Assembly: GCF_900129195.1 (NCBI RefSeq)
Contig: NZ_FQUY01000011.1
Coordinates: 1 to 64,000 of the forward strand
Direction of reading: 5' to 3'
Source of the DNA: Desulforamulus putei DSM 12395
GTDB lineage: Bacteria; Bacillota; Desulfotomaculia; Desulfotomaculales; Desulfotomaculaceae
DNA length: 64,000 nt
Positions 8,122 to 17,251 of this stretch are shown here, in pieces. Below the pieces are notes generated by a model. The model searched no databases and was not told the origin of the DNA. It worked only from the letters and a program-made list of their open reading frames with translations. The position numbers were made by a program, and so were the translations under genes. Position 1 is the first letter of the stretch. Each line of letters begins with the position of its first letter.

Positions 8122-8406
8122 TTGGGAGCCATTGAATTAAGGGGCTTTGCCAAACTTCAGGCAGTTATGAAAGAAAAGGGTTTTGGCTTTCCGGAAATGT
8201 ACGAGGTGGGAGACGGCCTCACCGGTTACCAACTTCTGGAACAATTAGCCATACAGCAGGATGATGTGGAGGCCATTATGGTAAACGGCTCGGTTTGCAG
8301 TTTGTCGTACTTTATTAAACCCGGTGACAGGGTGGCCATCCTCCCCCCGGGCACACCGGGCCCCTACAGGGTGATTTTAGGTATTGTGGGAAAAAAGGAT
8401 CAATAA
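8122..8406 (+). CDS. MoaD/ThiS-like beta-grasp protein without C-terminal Gly-Gly
   Basis: About 94 residues with a MoaD/ThiS-like pattern: ELRGFAKLQAVMKEKGF, a LLEQLAIQQDDVEAIMVNGSV centre and KPGDRVAILPPGTPGPYRV at the place where a carrier would end. It then continues 12 residues instead of stopping at Gly-Gly, so it cannot be activated in the usual way unless processed. The start is taken as TTG 8122, which has AGGAGG eight bases upstream; the frame extends to 8080. A TATAAT box lies at 8059-8064. The gene is divergent from AOR. Some W/Mo enzymes use such unprocessed ThiS-like partners, but its role is unknown to me. Confidence 0.7.
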   Translation: MGAIELRGFAKLQAVMKEKGFGFPEMYEVGDGLTGYQLLEQLAIQQDDVEAIMVNGSVCSLSYFIKPGDRVAILPPGTPGPYRVILGIVGKKDQ

Positions 8407-8432
8407 AAATGAGGGGACACCCCCTCATTTTT
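8405..8432. terminator. bidirectional intrinsic terminator
   Basis: A stem GAGGGG/CCCCTC with ACAC loop is flanked by A5 and T5 runs, so it can stop both the MoaD-like gene (plus) and the response-regulator operon (minus), which converge here. Confidence 0.85.
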
Positions 8433-9966
8433 ATGAACCGCTTATATGAATGTTATATTCCTTTGCCTTGCGATACAAAGTGTTACGGCCAATTCCCAGC
8501 GCCCTGGCGCTCATACTGACATTGCCGTTGAAAAATTCCAGCGTTTCTTCGATGGCCCGTGCTTCCATTTCTTGCATGGAAATGGGAAAAACAGCCGTTA
8601 TTCCTTTTTTCCCCATGGTGCGGTGTAAAGCCCTGTAAAGGGTTTGCACTTTCCGGTATAAATTCAGCAAGCTCTCCTCGTCCAACTGCTCTAAATGTTC
8701 CGGTTCGATGGTCAAAACAGGCGAAAAATCTTCGCTGCCCTTTGGTAATTCCCTCATTTCGGGCCTGCCGGCTTGCAAGAGCTGCCCGTTAATTTTCCCG
8801 GACAGGTGTTCCGGCAGCACCATGCTGCCGTCGCACAGGGCCAAAGCTTGTTCTACGGCATTGGCCAGCTCGCGGACATTTCCCGGCCAATGGTAATTCA
8901 GCAGGGCTTCCAGGCAGGAAGGAGAAAAGGTTGGCGCCGGACCGGCATTTTTATCCCAGAATCTATGAATAAAATGTTCCACAAACTGCGGAATATCCTC
9001 TTTCCTTTCCCGGAGGGGCGGCAGTTCCAAACGGACCACATCTAACCGGTAAAATAAATCCTCTCGAAAATGTTTTTGACTTACCGCTTCCTCCAAATCA
9101 ACGTTGGTGGCGGCAATGATCCTCACATTTGTTTTAACGGGTTTCTCACCGCCAACCCTTAAAAATTCTCCGGTCTCGAGAACTCTCAGGAGTTTCACCT
9201 GAATGGCCAGACTGGCTTCCCCGATTTCATCCAGAAATAACGTGCCGTTGTTGGCTAATTCAAAGATCCCTTTCCGCTGGACGCTGGCCCCGGTAAAGGA
9301 GCCCTTTTCGTGTCCAAACAATTCACTCTCCAACAGGTTTTCCGGCAGCGCTCCGCAGTTAATGGCTAAAAAAGGTTTATCCCTCCGGTGGCTGGCTGCG
9401 TGGATAAACCGGGCCAGGACTTCTTTACCGGTGCCGGTTTCGCCGTGAATTAAGACGTTAATATCCTTGGTGGCAATGCGCTCGGCAATATTCACCAGTT
9501 TGATCATCTGGGGCGTTTTCCCCACCTGAAAACCAATCTGCTCCGCCACTTCGCTCCAGCTATAGGAACTCCTGCCCGGTTGTCCGGTTGTTTTCCCAAA
9601 CAGCATCGCCTTTTCAATTAGCTGCTCAACCAATGCGATATCGTCAAAGGGTTTTTCTATATAATCAAAGGCGCCAAATTGGATAGCTTTCACCGCGGTC
9701 CGGGTGGTGCTGTAGCCGGTCATGATGATCACTTCGCACTGGGGTTGTACCGATTTAATATGCTGCAGCAGGCTCAACCCATCAGCATCCGGCAGTTTCA
9801 AGTCCACCATAGCCACGTCATAATTTTCACGGGCAATGAGTTCATGGGCTTGCGCTCCCGAGCCGGCTACACCGATGCGGTAACCTTTGGTCCGCAGCAG
9901 CCTGGTAAAAAATTTTCCTACAGGTTGTTCATCGTCAATAATCAGGATGCCCGGTGCACTGACCAT
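8431..9966 (-). CDS. sigma-54-dependent response regulator (NtrC type)
   Basis: Domain order: receiver (1-125, phospho-acceptor D55 in MVDLKLPD, acidic pair DD 11-12, conserved Thr in IIMTGYST), AAA+ sigma-54 activator domain (Walker A GETGTGKE, Walker B NGTLFLDEIG), and a C-terminal Fis-like helix-turn-helix (ARALGIGRNTLYRKAKEY). The sigma-54 contact loop reads GSFTGA rather than GAFTGA, a substitution seen in some working activators. It overlaps the kinase gene by one base. Its likely targets are the -24/-12 promoters before AOR and the 12996-14162 dehydrogenase; that is inferred from position and shared upstream motifs. Confidence 0.92.
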   Translation of the reverse strand: MVSAPGILIIDDEQPVGKFFTRLLRTKGYRIGVAGSGAQAHELIARENYDVAMVDLKLPDADGLSLLQHIKSVQPQCEVIIMTGYSTTRTAVKAIQFGAFDYIEKPFDDIALVEQLIEKAMLFGKTTGQPGRSSYSWSEVAEQIGFQVGKTPQMIKLVNIAERIATKDINVLIHGETGTGKEVLARFIHAASHRRDKPFLAINCGALPENLLESELFGHEKGSFTGASVQRKGIFELANNGTLFLDEIGEASLAIQVKLLRVLETGEFLRVGGEKPVKTNVRIIAATNVDLEEAVSQKHFREDLFYRLDVVRLELPPLRERKEDIPQFVEHFIHRFWDKNAGPAPTFSPSCLEALLNYHWPGNVRELANAVEQALALCDGSMVLPEHLSGKINGQLLQAGRPEMRELPKGSEDFSPVLTIEPEHLEQLDEESLLNLYRKVQTLYRALHRTMGKKGITAVFPISMQEMEARAIEETLEFFNGNVSMSARALGIGRNTLYRKAKEYNIHISGS

Positions 9967-11642
9967 CAGGTCTCACCCCCATTTTCATGTTTCAAGGGTA
10001 GCAGGAATCGAAATGTACTACCCAACCCCGGCCGGCTTTCCACTTTAATGGTGCCTCCGTGGGATTGAGCGATGCCTAAACTGACCGAAAGTCCCAGGCC
10101 AGTGCCTTTGCTGGCTTCCTTGCTGGTATAAAAGGGGTTAAAGATCTTATTCAGGTTATCCGGATCGATACCGCAGCCGTTATCCTTTACGGCAATGACC
10201 GCCCATTCCTTGTCCTGCTCCGTCTCAATTCCCGTGCAGATGGAGATGCATTTCTCCCCTTCGGTTTCTTCCAGGGCATCCCGGGCATTCAGCAGCAAGT
10301 TTATGAGCACCTGCTGCAATTGATGCCCGTTGGCCATCACACTGGGAATGTTTGGGTCCAAATTTTTCACGATCTCAATATTGTTACGGTTAATCTGGTA
10401 ATGAATGAGGCTTAATACTTTCTCCACCTGTTCATTAATATTGGTTTCCGCAAAAGAGAATTGTCCCTGCCGGGAGAAGGAAAGCAGGTTTTGAATGATT
10501 TTTTTGCACCGCATGCCGCAGCTGATAATGTCATCCAACCACTCAGCCCGGGGGTCTTCGCTGCCCATGTCCCGTTGCATCATTTGGGCAGTGCCGATAA
10601 TCACGGTCATGGGGCTGTTCAGCTCGTGAGCCACCCCGGCGGCCATTTCCCCGATGGCAACCATTTTAGCCGACTGCACCAGTTGGGCCTCCATTTTTAC
10701 CTTCTCGGTGACATCCTTTGCATGAAGAATCACAGCATAGGTTTCTCCACCGGAGTCAATCATGGGGTAATAAAAAGCATCAAAAATGGTTCCATCGTTC
10801 TGGATCTGCCGGTAAACTCCTTTGCCGGTCCGGTGAACTTCCTCCATACTGCAATTTTCGCAGGGCGTATTTCTTTTCCACAGGATACTGTAACACTTGG
10901 GCTTTTCCTCCTGGTCATCAATACCCGGGACAATATTATTGTTTCTATGATTATGACGGAGCACATTATAACTCTTATCAATCAAAAAGATGGGGTCGGG
11001 AACCGCTCTAAAGGTTGCCTCCCATTCTTGTTTTCCCTTGGATACTTCTTTGTACAGCCTGGCGTTCTCAATACAAATGGCCAGCTGATCCGCCAATTGT
11101 TCGATAAAGGCCAGCTCGGAACTGCCGTAGGTAAAATCCTGATTATCGCCGACAATGAACACCCCGATGACCTGGTTTCTCACCTGCAGCGGCACAATGG
11201 CAGCCGACTTGAGGCCCCAGCTCTCCACCGGGTCCTGCACATCCTCCGATGAGCTTACACGCTCCCCTTCAGTGTTCAGGTTATAGAGAAGCCGCTGGCG
11301 TTCGGTATAGCACTTCCAGAGTATCGATGTCCCGGGCACCGGCTGCCCAAGGCGCCGGTTGTCCGGTATGGCCGCAGTCATGACCAACCGGTCTCCTTTG
11401 GCCAGGGCTAACCCCAAAAAACAGCAGGGCACAGCCTGGGGGAGTTTGTTGTAAACTCGTTCCACAATATCCGCCAGAGACATGTCAATATTGATATCTT
11501 TGATTAACTGGTGCAGAAGTTCCAATCGATTGATCTGTATCTTAATCTGCTCGTTGGAACGTTGAACTTCCAGGTAATAGTTAAGTTTGGAAGAGTTAAC
11601 CCCTGTTAAATTCTGAATAATGGTTAATTTGTCATCAAACAT
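9966..11642 (-). CDS. soluble sensor histidine kinase (GAF-PAS-HisKA-HATPase)
   Basis: A 558-residue kinase without membrane spans or signal peptide, so it senses something inside the cell. A GAF domain occupies roughly 45-200 (ending near LADQLAICIENARLYKEV), a PAS domain roughly 205-320 with a Cys pair in NTPCENCSMEEV, then the phospho-acceptor His in GVAHELNSPMTVIIG and the ATPase boxes (NLLLNARDALEE, DNGCGID, GTGLGLSVS). It is cognate to the downstream regulator, whose start overlaps its stop. The PAS cysteines could carry a redox or Fe-S signal; the ligand is unknown, with aldehyde/alcohol metabolism suggested by neighbours. Confidence 0.9.
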   Translation of the reverse strand: MFDDKLTIIQNLTGVNSSKLNYYLEVQRSNEQIKIQINRLELLHQLIKDINIDMSLADIVERVYNKLPQAVPCCFLGLALAKGDRLVMTAAIPDNRRLGQPVPGTSILWKCYTERQRLLYNLNTEGERVSSSEDVQDPVESWGLKSAAIVPLQVRNQVIGVFIVGDNQDFTYGSSELAFIEQLADQLAICIENARLYKEVSKGKQEWEATFRAVPDPIFLIDKSYNVLRHNHRNNNIVPGIDDQEEKPKCYSILWKRNTPCENCSMEEVHRTGKGVYRQIQNDGTIFDAFYYPMIDSGGETYAVILHAKDVTEKVKMEAQLVQSAKMVAIGEMAAGVAHELNSPMTVIIGTAQMMQRDMGSEDPRAEWLDDIISCGMRCKKIIQNLLSFSRQGQFSFAETNINEQVEKVLSLIHYQINRNNIEIVKNLDPNIPSVMANGHQLQQVLINLLLNARDALEETEGEKCISICTGIETEQDKEWAVIAVKDNGCGIDPDNLNKIFNPFYTSKEASKGTGLGLSVSLGIAQSHGGTIKVESRPGLGSTFRFLLPLKHENGGET

Positions 11643-11656
11643 CAGGCACTCCCCCT

Positions 11657-12823
11657 TTAAAGGGCCCTTCTGTACAAATCTTCAATTTCATCGGCGCTGC
11701 AGTCCCTGGGATTGGTCACCAAGCAGGCGTCCTTGAGGGCATTCAAACTAAGTTTCTGGATATGTTCCTCTTTCATGCCCACTTGGGACAGCCTTTCCGG
11801 TATGCCAATATCCCTGAACAGCCTGCGCACCGCGGCGATTCCCCTTTCAGCCGCCTTCCATTTGCCCAGCCCGGTGGTTTGCACTCCCATGGCTTCTGCG
11901 ATATTGACAAACTTTTCGCCGCAGGAAATCATGTTAAATTCCATAACATAGGGGAGCAAAATCCCGTTGGTTTCGCCATGATGCAGGTCCAGTAGGCCGT
12001 CCACCTGGTGCGTCATGGCATGGGTGGCCCCCAAAATGGCGTTGGAAAAAGCCAGCCCGGCCTGTAGACTGGCCATGGCCATGGCTGACTTGGCCTCCAG
12101 GTTGGTCCTGCAGGCTACGGATTCCCGCAGGTTGGCAGAGATAAGACGAATGGCCGCCAGGGCATGGACATCCGTCAGGGGCGTGGCAGCCAGGGATACA
12201 TAGGCCTCGATGGCGTGGCTCAAGGCATCCACGCCGGTGGCGGCGGTCAAGCGCGCGCTCATGGTTTGCAATAAAGACGGGTCCACAATGGCGATATCCG
12301 GAATCAATGACTTGGAGATAATAGCCATTTTAACCTGTCTTTGTTTTTCAACAATCATGGAAAACTGGGATACATCGGCGCCGGATCCGCCGGTACTGGA
12401 TACCATGACCATGGGCGGCAGCGGGGAGGATATTTTGTTGACCCCTTCGTAGTCTTTAATTTGCCCGCCGTTGGTGGCCAAAATGGCAATGGCTTTGGCC
12501 ACGTCAATGGGACTGCCGCCGCCCACCGCCACAATTCCGTCACAGCCGCTGGCCAGGTAATGACCGGCGCCCTCTGCCACTTCACAATCCTTTGGGTTGG
12601 TGGTCAAGCCGTACCAGACATAAGAACCAATGCCCACTTCTTTGAGAAAGGCCAGGGCTTTCTCCACCCAACCGGCCTCCATCACCCCTTGGTCGCTGAC
12701 TAAAAATGCCTTTTTAATCCCCAACCGGGCAGCGCTTTCCCCCACCTGACTCAAGGCTCCCAGGCCAAAGATCACCTCGGGGGCAACGAATTTACTGATG
12801 TTTAGTAAACTGTTTTTGGGCAT
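11657..12823 (-). CDS. iron-containing alcohol dehydrogenase (group III)
   Basis: A 388-residue Fe-ADH family protein. Visible are the NAD-binding GGGSPIDVAKA, and metal-ligand regions DALSHAIEAY and ATHAMTHQVDGLLDLHHGETN, which hold the expected Asp and three His. It reversibly oxidises alcohols to aldehydes with NAD(P). The gene ends 15 bp before the histidine kinase and probably forms an operon with it and the regulator. It is paralogous to the next gene upstream, with which it shares length and layout, but sequence is clearly diverged. No sigma-54 site is visible directly before it. Confidence 0.88.
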   Translation of the reverse strand: MPKNSLLNISKFVAPEVIFGLGALSQVGESAARLGIKKAFLVSDQGVMEAGWVEKALAFLKEVGIGSYVWYGLTTNPKDCEVAEGAGHYLASGCDGIVAVGGGSPIDVAKAIAILATNGGQIKDYEGVNKISSPLPPMVMVSSTGGSGADVSQFSMIVEKQRQVKMAIISKSLIPDIAIVDPSLLQTMSARLTAATGVDALSHAIEAYVSLAATPLTDVHALAAIRLISANLRESVACRTNLEAKSAMAMASLQAGLAFSNAILGATHAMTHQVDGLLDLHHGETNGILLPYVMEFNMISCGEKFVNIAEAMGVQTTGLGKWKAAERGIAAVRRLFRDIGIPERLSQVGMKEEHIQKLSLNALKDACLVTNPRDCSADEIEDLYRRAL

Positions 12824-12923
12824 GGCCTTTGATACCTCCGGAATATTCTAAGAAACTTTAATCCTCCGTCTCAAATCCCAATAAAACATATTCTCCAAAA
12901 AAGTTTTCATCCCTGCACTGCGG

Positions 12924-12953
12924 AAAAAAACAGGTGGGCAAAGATCCCACCTG
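12924..12953 (-). terminator. intrinsic terminator after the first alcohol dehydrogenase
   Basis: On the minus strand an 8-bp stem (CAGGTGGG/CCCACCTG) with a 7-nt loop is followed by seven T. It separates the two dehydrogenase genes, so the downstream one depends on read-through or its own promoter. Confidence 0.85.
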
Positions 12954-12995
12954 TCAGAACAGAATATATAATATAGGGGTTTATGATGGCAGTAT

Positions 12996-14162
12996 TTACA
13001 TAGCAGCCTTGAAGATGCCAATGACATCCTCCAGGGTGGCGGTTCTCGGGTTGGTAAAGCTGCAAGCATCCTTCATGGCGTTTTCTGCCATAATCTTCAG
13101 GTCCTCTTCCTTTACACCCAGCTCGGCTAAGCCGGAAGGAATACCGATATCGGCAGACAGCTTCTTGATGGCGGCCAGGGCCTTGTCGGCAGCTTCACGA
13201 ACAGATAGTCCTTCTACGTTCTCACCCATGGCCACGGCAATGTCAACAAAGCGTTCGGGGCATGCGATCAGGTTGAAGGCTTCAACGTGAGGCAGCAGAA
13301 TAGCGTTGCATACGCCGTGGGGCAGATTATAAAAGCCGCCCAGTTGGTGAGCCATGGCGTGAACATAACCCAGGGATGCGTTGTTAAAGGCCATACCGGC
13401 TAAGAACTCGGCATAAGCCATCTTGTCACGGGCCTCCATGTTTTGGCCGTTGGCTACAGCTTGACGCAGGTTTTGAGAGATCAGTTTGATGGCCATTAAA
13501 GCGGCGGAATCGGTTACCGGGGTAGCAATGGTGGATACATAGGCCTCAACGGCGTGGGTCAGCGCATCCATACCGGTGGCAGCAGTCAGAGCCGGGGGCA
13601 TACCAACCATTAACAGCGGGTCGTTGATGGCTACGTTGGGAGTGCAGCGCCAGTCCACAATGGCCATTTTCACTTTATTGCTGGTGTTGGTAATAATGCA
13701 GAAACGAGTCATTTCAGAAGCAGTGCCGGCGGTGGTGTTTACGGCGATAAAGGGAGGCATCGGCTTGCTGCTCTTGTTGATGCCTTCAAAGTCACGGATG
13801 TGGCCGCCGTTTGTGGCCACCAGGCCGATCCCTTTGGCACAGTCGTGGGAGCTGCCGCCGCCCAGGGAGAGGATCATGTCAGCGCCGCACTCTTGATATA
13901 CCTTTAAGCCGTCATGCACGTTGATATCGGTGGGATTCGGCTCAGCGCCGGCATAAACGGTAACCTTAATGCCTTCAGCTTCCAGCATGGCTTTGATGTC
14001 ATCGGCCATACCGCCGGGGCGCCCCAGAAAAGCATCGGTAACGATCAGGACGTTGCTGCCGCCAAGGGTCTTCACCTGGTTGGGGATCTCCTTGTGGGCT
14101 CCAACACCCATGAGGTTAACCGTGGGAATAAAATAACCGTAAACCTGTTCGCCTAATGCCAT
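12996..14162 (-). CDS. iron-containing alcohol dehydrogenase (group III)
   Basis: A 388-residue Fe-ADH with the motifs GGGSSHDCAKG, DALTHAVEAY and YVHAMAHQLGGFYNLPHGVCNAILLP, containing the Asp and His metal ligands. It resembles methanol/ethanol/1,3-propanediol-type dehydrogenases of anaerobes. The ATG is preceded by AAGGAGG. A near-perfect sigma-54 promoter lies 73-88 bp upstream, and a strong terminator follows, so it is likely transcribed alone and at high level on command of the neighbouring activator. Product aldehyde could feed AOR. Confidence 0.9.
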   Translation of the reverse strand: MALGEQVYGYFIPTVNLMGVGAHKEIPNQVKTLGGSNVLIVTDAFLGRPGGMADDIKAMLEAEGIKVTVYAGAEPNPTDINVHDGLKVYQECGADMILSLGGGSSHDCAKGIGLVATNGGHIRDFEGINKSSKPMPPFIAVNTTAGTASEMTRFCIITNTSNKVKMAIVDWRCTPNVAINDPLLMVGMPPALTAATGMDALTHAVEAYVSTIATPVTDSAALMAIKLISQNLRQAVANGQNMEARDKMAYAEFLAGMAFNNASLGYVHAMAHQLGGFYNLPHGVCNAILLPHVEAFNLIACPERFVDIAVAMGENVEGLSVREAADKALAAIKKLSADIGIPSGLAELGVKEEDLKIMAENAMKDACSFTNPRTATLEDVIGIFKAAM

Positions 14163-14234
14163 GAAAGAACTCCTCCTTAATTTAAATTTATTTTTTTGGG
14201 GTATCTCCCCTTTGTTTTACTTGTCCATTTATAA

Positions 14235-14250
14235 AGCAAAGTCTGTGCCA
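14235..14250 (-). promoter_or_regulatory. sigma-54 (-24/-12) promoter of the alcohol dehydrogenase
   Basis: The minus strand reads TGGCACAGACTTTGCT, which matches the TGGCAC-N5-TTGCW consensus at every defined position. A candidate activator motif TGTCAAAATTCC sits at 14340-14351. The rest of the 14163-14488 gap shows no other feature. Confidence 0.9.
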
Positions 14251-14488
14251 AACAATTCATTATTCATAAAATTTTCTAACTTTACTGTATATTGCGACTA
14301 TGGACATGTATTCTTTACTAGATAAAAGGGGCCTGTCACTGTCAAAATTCCTTCATGTGCGTTATCAGGACAAGGGACACGTGCCAAAACAGAACAATGC
14401 TCTAAGCTTGAACATTTTTTCTCCGGCAGGACTAATGGACCAGACGGCGAATAGGTGATCAAAAACGCCAGGATGTGATCTTAAATTG

Positions 14489-15670
14489 ATGAAAACTCTT
14501 TTATTAACCCTCGCTTTCTCCCTTGCCCTGCTGGGGTGCGGTACTGTCACCGCCGACACCCCTCCTGAGTCCTCTGCCGGACCGACTCCCTCCCCACCGC
14601 AAAGGGTTACCATTGCCGCTGCAGGAGATTTCTTAATGCACATGCCGGTGGTCCAATCAGCCAAATTGCCGGACGGCTCCTATGATTTTAAGCCTATTTT
14701 TTATGAAGTGAAGGATCTCTTAAGCAGCCCGGACCTAACCATCGTCAACCTTGAAACCAGGCTGGCCGGCAAGGAGTTTGGCTTCTCCGGCTACCCCGCC
14801 TTTAATACGCCCGCAGCGCTGGCCTATGACATGAAGGACCTGGGGGTTGATGTGGTTCTTACCGCCAATAACCACAGCCTGGACCGGGGCTGGCCAGGGA
14901 TTGTCAATACCTTAAATAACCTGGAGGCGGCCGGTCTGAGTCCTGTGGGCACCTACCGCAGCGCCGAGGAAGCCTGTAAAGTGTTTATGACGGAAGTTAA
15001 AAACATTAAGATTGGCATCCTGAACTATACAGAAAGCACCAACGGGATCCCTTTGCCAAAGGGAAAGGAATTTGCGGTAGACTTAATCAATGGGCAAAAA
15101 ATGTATGATGATATCGAGAAATTAAAGGCCCGGGGGGCCGAGGTCATCATTGCTTGCCTGCATTTTGGCACGGAATACCGGCGTTATCCCAACGAGTTTC
15201 AAACCAAACTTGTGGAAGACCTGTTTAAACGGGGCGTAGACATTGTTTTGGGCAATCATGTTCATGTCATTCAACCCATGGATTTACGGAAAACCTCAAC
15301 CGAGGATGGGGAAAAACAGTGTTTTGTGGCCTATTCATTGGGAAATTTTATTTCTAACCAGAGTTGGCGCTACTCAAACTGTGGTTTGATCACCAATGTA
15401 GAGCTGGAAAAGAACGGCGACCGGGTCACAATAAAAAAAGTTGATTATGTTCCGGTATGGGTGGATACCTATATAAAGAACGGACAAAAAAAATACCGGG
15501 TCTTACCGGTACAGAAAGCCATGGAAGATTACCGGGCCAATACCGACCCTCTGTTGACCAAAGAAGATTTTATAAAATTACAGGAAGTATGGCAGGATAC
15601 AACGGCCCTCATCTCCGGCACCTGCCCGGTTATTGCGCCAAGGAACGTCCCGGGAGGAAGTAAGATATAA
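14489..15670 (+). CDS. CapA-like metallophosphatase lipoprotein
   Basis: A 393-residue protein starting with a lipoprotein signal peptide (MKTLLLTLAFSLALLGC, lipobox LLGC) followed by a Pro/Ser-rich linker, so it is anchored outside the membrane. The body is a PGA_cap domain (CapA of poly-gamma-glutamate synthesis): AAAGDFLMH, NLETRLAG, LTANNHSLDRG, HFGTEY, GNHVHVIQP and YSLGNFISNQ, holding the metal-binding His and Asn residues of the calcineurin-like fold. No capB/capC are adjacent, so a capsule role is not supported; stand-alone copies are frequent in Clostridia with unknown substrate. Confidence 0.85.
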   Translation: MKTLLLTLAFSLALLGCGTVTADTPPESSAGPTPSPPQRVTIAAAGDFLMHMPVVQSAKLPDGSYDFKPIFYEVKDLLSSPDLTIVNLETRLAGKEFGFSGYPAFNTPAALAYDMKDLGVDVVLTANNHSLDRGWPGIVNTLNNLEAAGLSPVGTYRSAEEACKVFMTEVKNIKIGILNYTESTNGIPLPKGKEFAVDLINGQKMYDDIEKLKARGAEVIIACLHFGTEYRRYPNEFQTKLVEDLFKRGVDIVLGNHVHVIQPMDLRKTSTEDGEKQCFVAYSLGNFISNQSWRYSNCGLITNVELEKNGDRVTIKKVDYVPVWVDTYIKNGQKKYRVLPVQKAMEDYRANTDPLLTKEDFIKLQEVWQDTTALISGTCPVIAPRNVPGGSKI

Positions 15671-15683
15671 TAGCATACGAAAA

Positions 15684-15714
15684 GGAGTCTGGTACCAATT
15701 TCCAGGCTCCTTTT
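15684..15714 (+). terminator. intrinsic terminator after capA-like gene
   Basis: A 9-bp stem (GGAGTCTGG/CCAGGCTCC, one G-T pair) with a 9-nt loop is followed by TTTT. Confidence 0.7.
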
Positions 15715-15782
15715 GCGTTGCACCCCTCACACTTTATTATTTTTTACATATTATGGAATAAAACTGCAAAGAGAGGTGACCT

Positions 15783-17186
15783 GTGTTGGGCATAACAGAA
15801 AATACTCTGCAGAAACTTCGCATGGCCAACCTGGGACTAAAGATCTTGTTAGTGACTGTTGTCTGCAGTTCCCTGCTCATCGCTGTAGAATTTTTGGGAT
15901 TAAAAACAATCTACCAACCGGAGGTTTTTCTACCCATTCATACCAATATAGAATTTTTTTGTGTTTTTGTGGCCTTAAGCACTTTCACAGTAACCTGGTA
16001 TTCCTATCTAAATAACTGTTCATACTACAGTTATTTTATCGGACTCGGCCTGCTGGCGGTGGGTTTTATCGATCTGTTTCACTTTTACTCCTATGAAGGA
16101 ATGCCTCACATTTTTACCAGGGCCTGCGCCAACAAGGCTACGCTGTATCATCTTTTGGGCCGACTGATTATGGCTGTTACCTTTCTGGTCAGTGTCTTAT
16201 TATATAAGAAAAAGACTTGTTTCATCGGACGCTTTCGCTGTTATATGCTGGCAGTTACATTGACAATAGTAGGATTTGTTTTTACCATCGTAACCTGGAA
16301 TCCGGATCTTTACCCAGTTATGTTTATTAAGGGACAGGGCCTTACGCAGCCTAAAGTATTAACGGAGTACTTCATCATTGCCATCTTGCTGGCAGCTGTT
16401 TTTGGTTATCTCAGGCTATATAAAAAGCACATGGACGGTTACCTGCAATTCATTATCATCACGCTCATTATTCTAGTTTTTAGTGAGTTGTGTTTTACCT
16501 CTTACCAGAGTTTATATGATACTGTCAATTTGTTAGGACACTTGTTTCGTTTTGCATCCTATGTTCTCATTTACGTAGCCATATTTTTAAATAATGTCAA
16601 ACGCCCATATCTGGAACTGGTCTCAGCCAGGGAAGAATTAGCCAGAGCAAATACCGTTTTGGAAGAAAAAGTTCGCGAACGCACCCGGGATTTGCAAGAA
16701 GCCAATGAAAAATTGACCTGGGCCGCCAGCCACGATTCTCTCACCGGCGCCATCAACCGCATGGAATTTTCCAACCGGTTCAAGAAATTGGTGGAAAATC
16801 CTCGGGAACAGGCGGTTCACTGTGTGGTAGCCATTGATTTTGACAGCTTTAAAAAAATCAATGACACCTACGGCCACGCTGTTGGGGACGAATGTCTCAA
16901 GACCTTTGTCAGAGCCGCCCGGGAAGTGTTGCGACCTGCCGACTCGGTGGCCCGCTTCGGCGGGGATGAATTCATGCTGCTGCTCCCCAATACCCCCAGA
17001 GAGGGCGCCCGGGTGGCGGGGGAAAAGCTCAGATCTCATTTGGTAAAAATTGCTGATCCACCCTTTACCACTTCCATGGGCATTGCTGAATGGCCAAAGG
17101 ATGGCCGCAAGGAAAAAGAACTGCTGAACAGGGCAGATAAAGCTCTTTACCTGGCCAAAGAAAAAGGAAAAAACAGAGTTGAGTAA
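15783..17186 (+). CDS. MASE3-GGDEF diguanylate cyclase
   Basis: A membrane-bound c-di-GMP synthase of 467 residues. Seven or eight hydrophobic spans fill about residues 15-275 and carry the MASE3-type signature LGLLAVGFIDLFHFYSYEGMP. A coiled coil (about 280-315) links to a GGDEF domain with intact active site RFGGDEF near residue 400. An RxxD inhibitory site (RPAD) lies five residues before GGDEF, so product inhibition is expected. Start at GTG 15783 after GAGAGGTGA. It stands alone between terminator and nitrilase; the sensed signal is unknown. Confidence 0.9.
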   Translation: MLGITENTLQKLRMANLGLKILLVTVVCSSLLIAVEFLGLKTIYQPEVFLPIHTNIEFFCVFVALSTFTVTWYSYLNNCSYYSYFIGLGLLAVGFIDLFHFYSYEGMPHIFTRACANKATLYHLLGRLIMAVTFLVSVLLYKKKTCFIGRFRCYMLAVTLTIVGFVFTIVTWNPDLYPVMFIKGQGLTQPKVLTEYFIIAILLAAVFGYLRLYKKHMDGYLQFIIITLIILVFSELCFTSYQSLYDTVNLLGHLFRFASYVLIYVAIFLNNVKRPYLELVSAREELARANTVLEEKVRERTRDLQEANEKLTWAASHDSLTGAINRMEFSNRFKKLVENPREQAVHCVVAIDFDSFKKINDTYGHAVGDECLKTFVRAAREVLRPADSVARFGGDEFMLLLPNTPREGARVAGEKLRSHLVKIADPPFTTSMGIAEWPKDGRKEKELLNRADKALYLAKEKGKNRVE

Positions 17187-17251
17187 AGGCTTCTGGACTT
17201 GTCAAAACATTCTGTGCTATGCTGATGAAAACTGCAGAGCGAGGTAATGGT

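Noticed and set aside
12824-12923. Possible sigma-54 promoter before the second alcohol dehydrogenase
   Set aside because: I found no GG-N10-GC arrangement on the minus strand in this gap.
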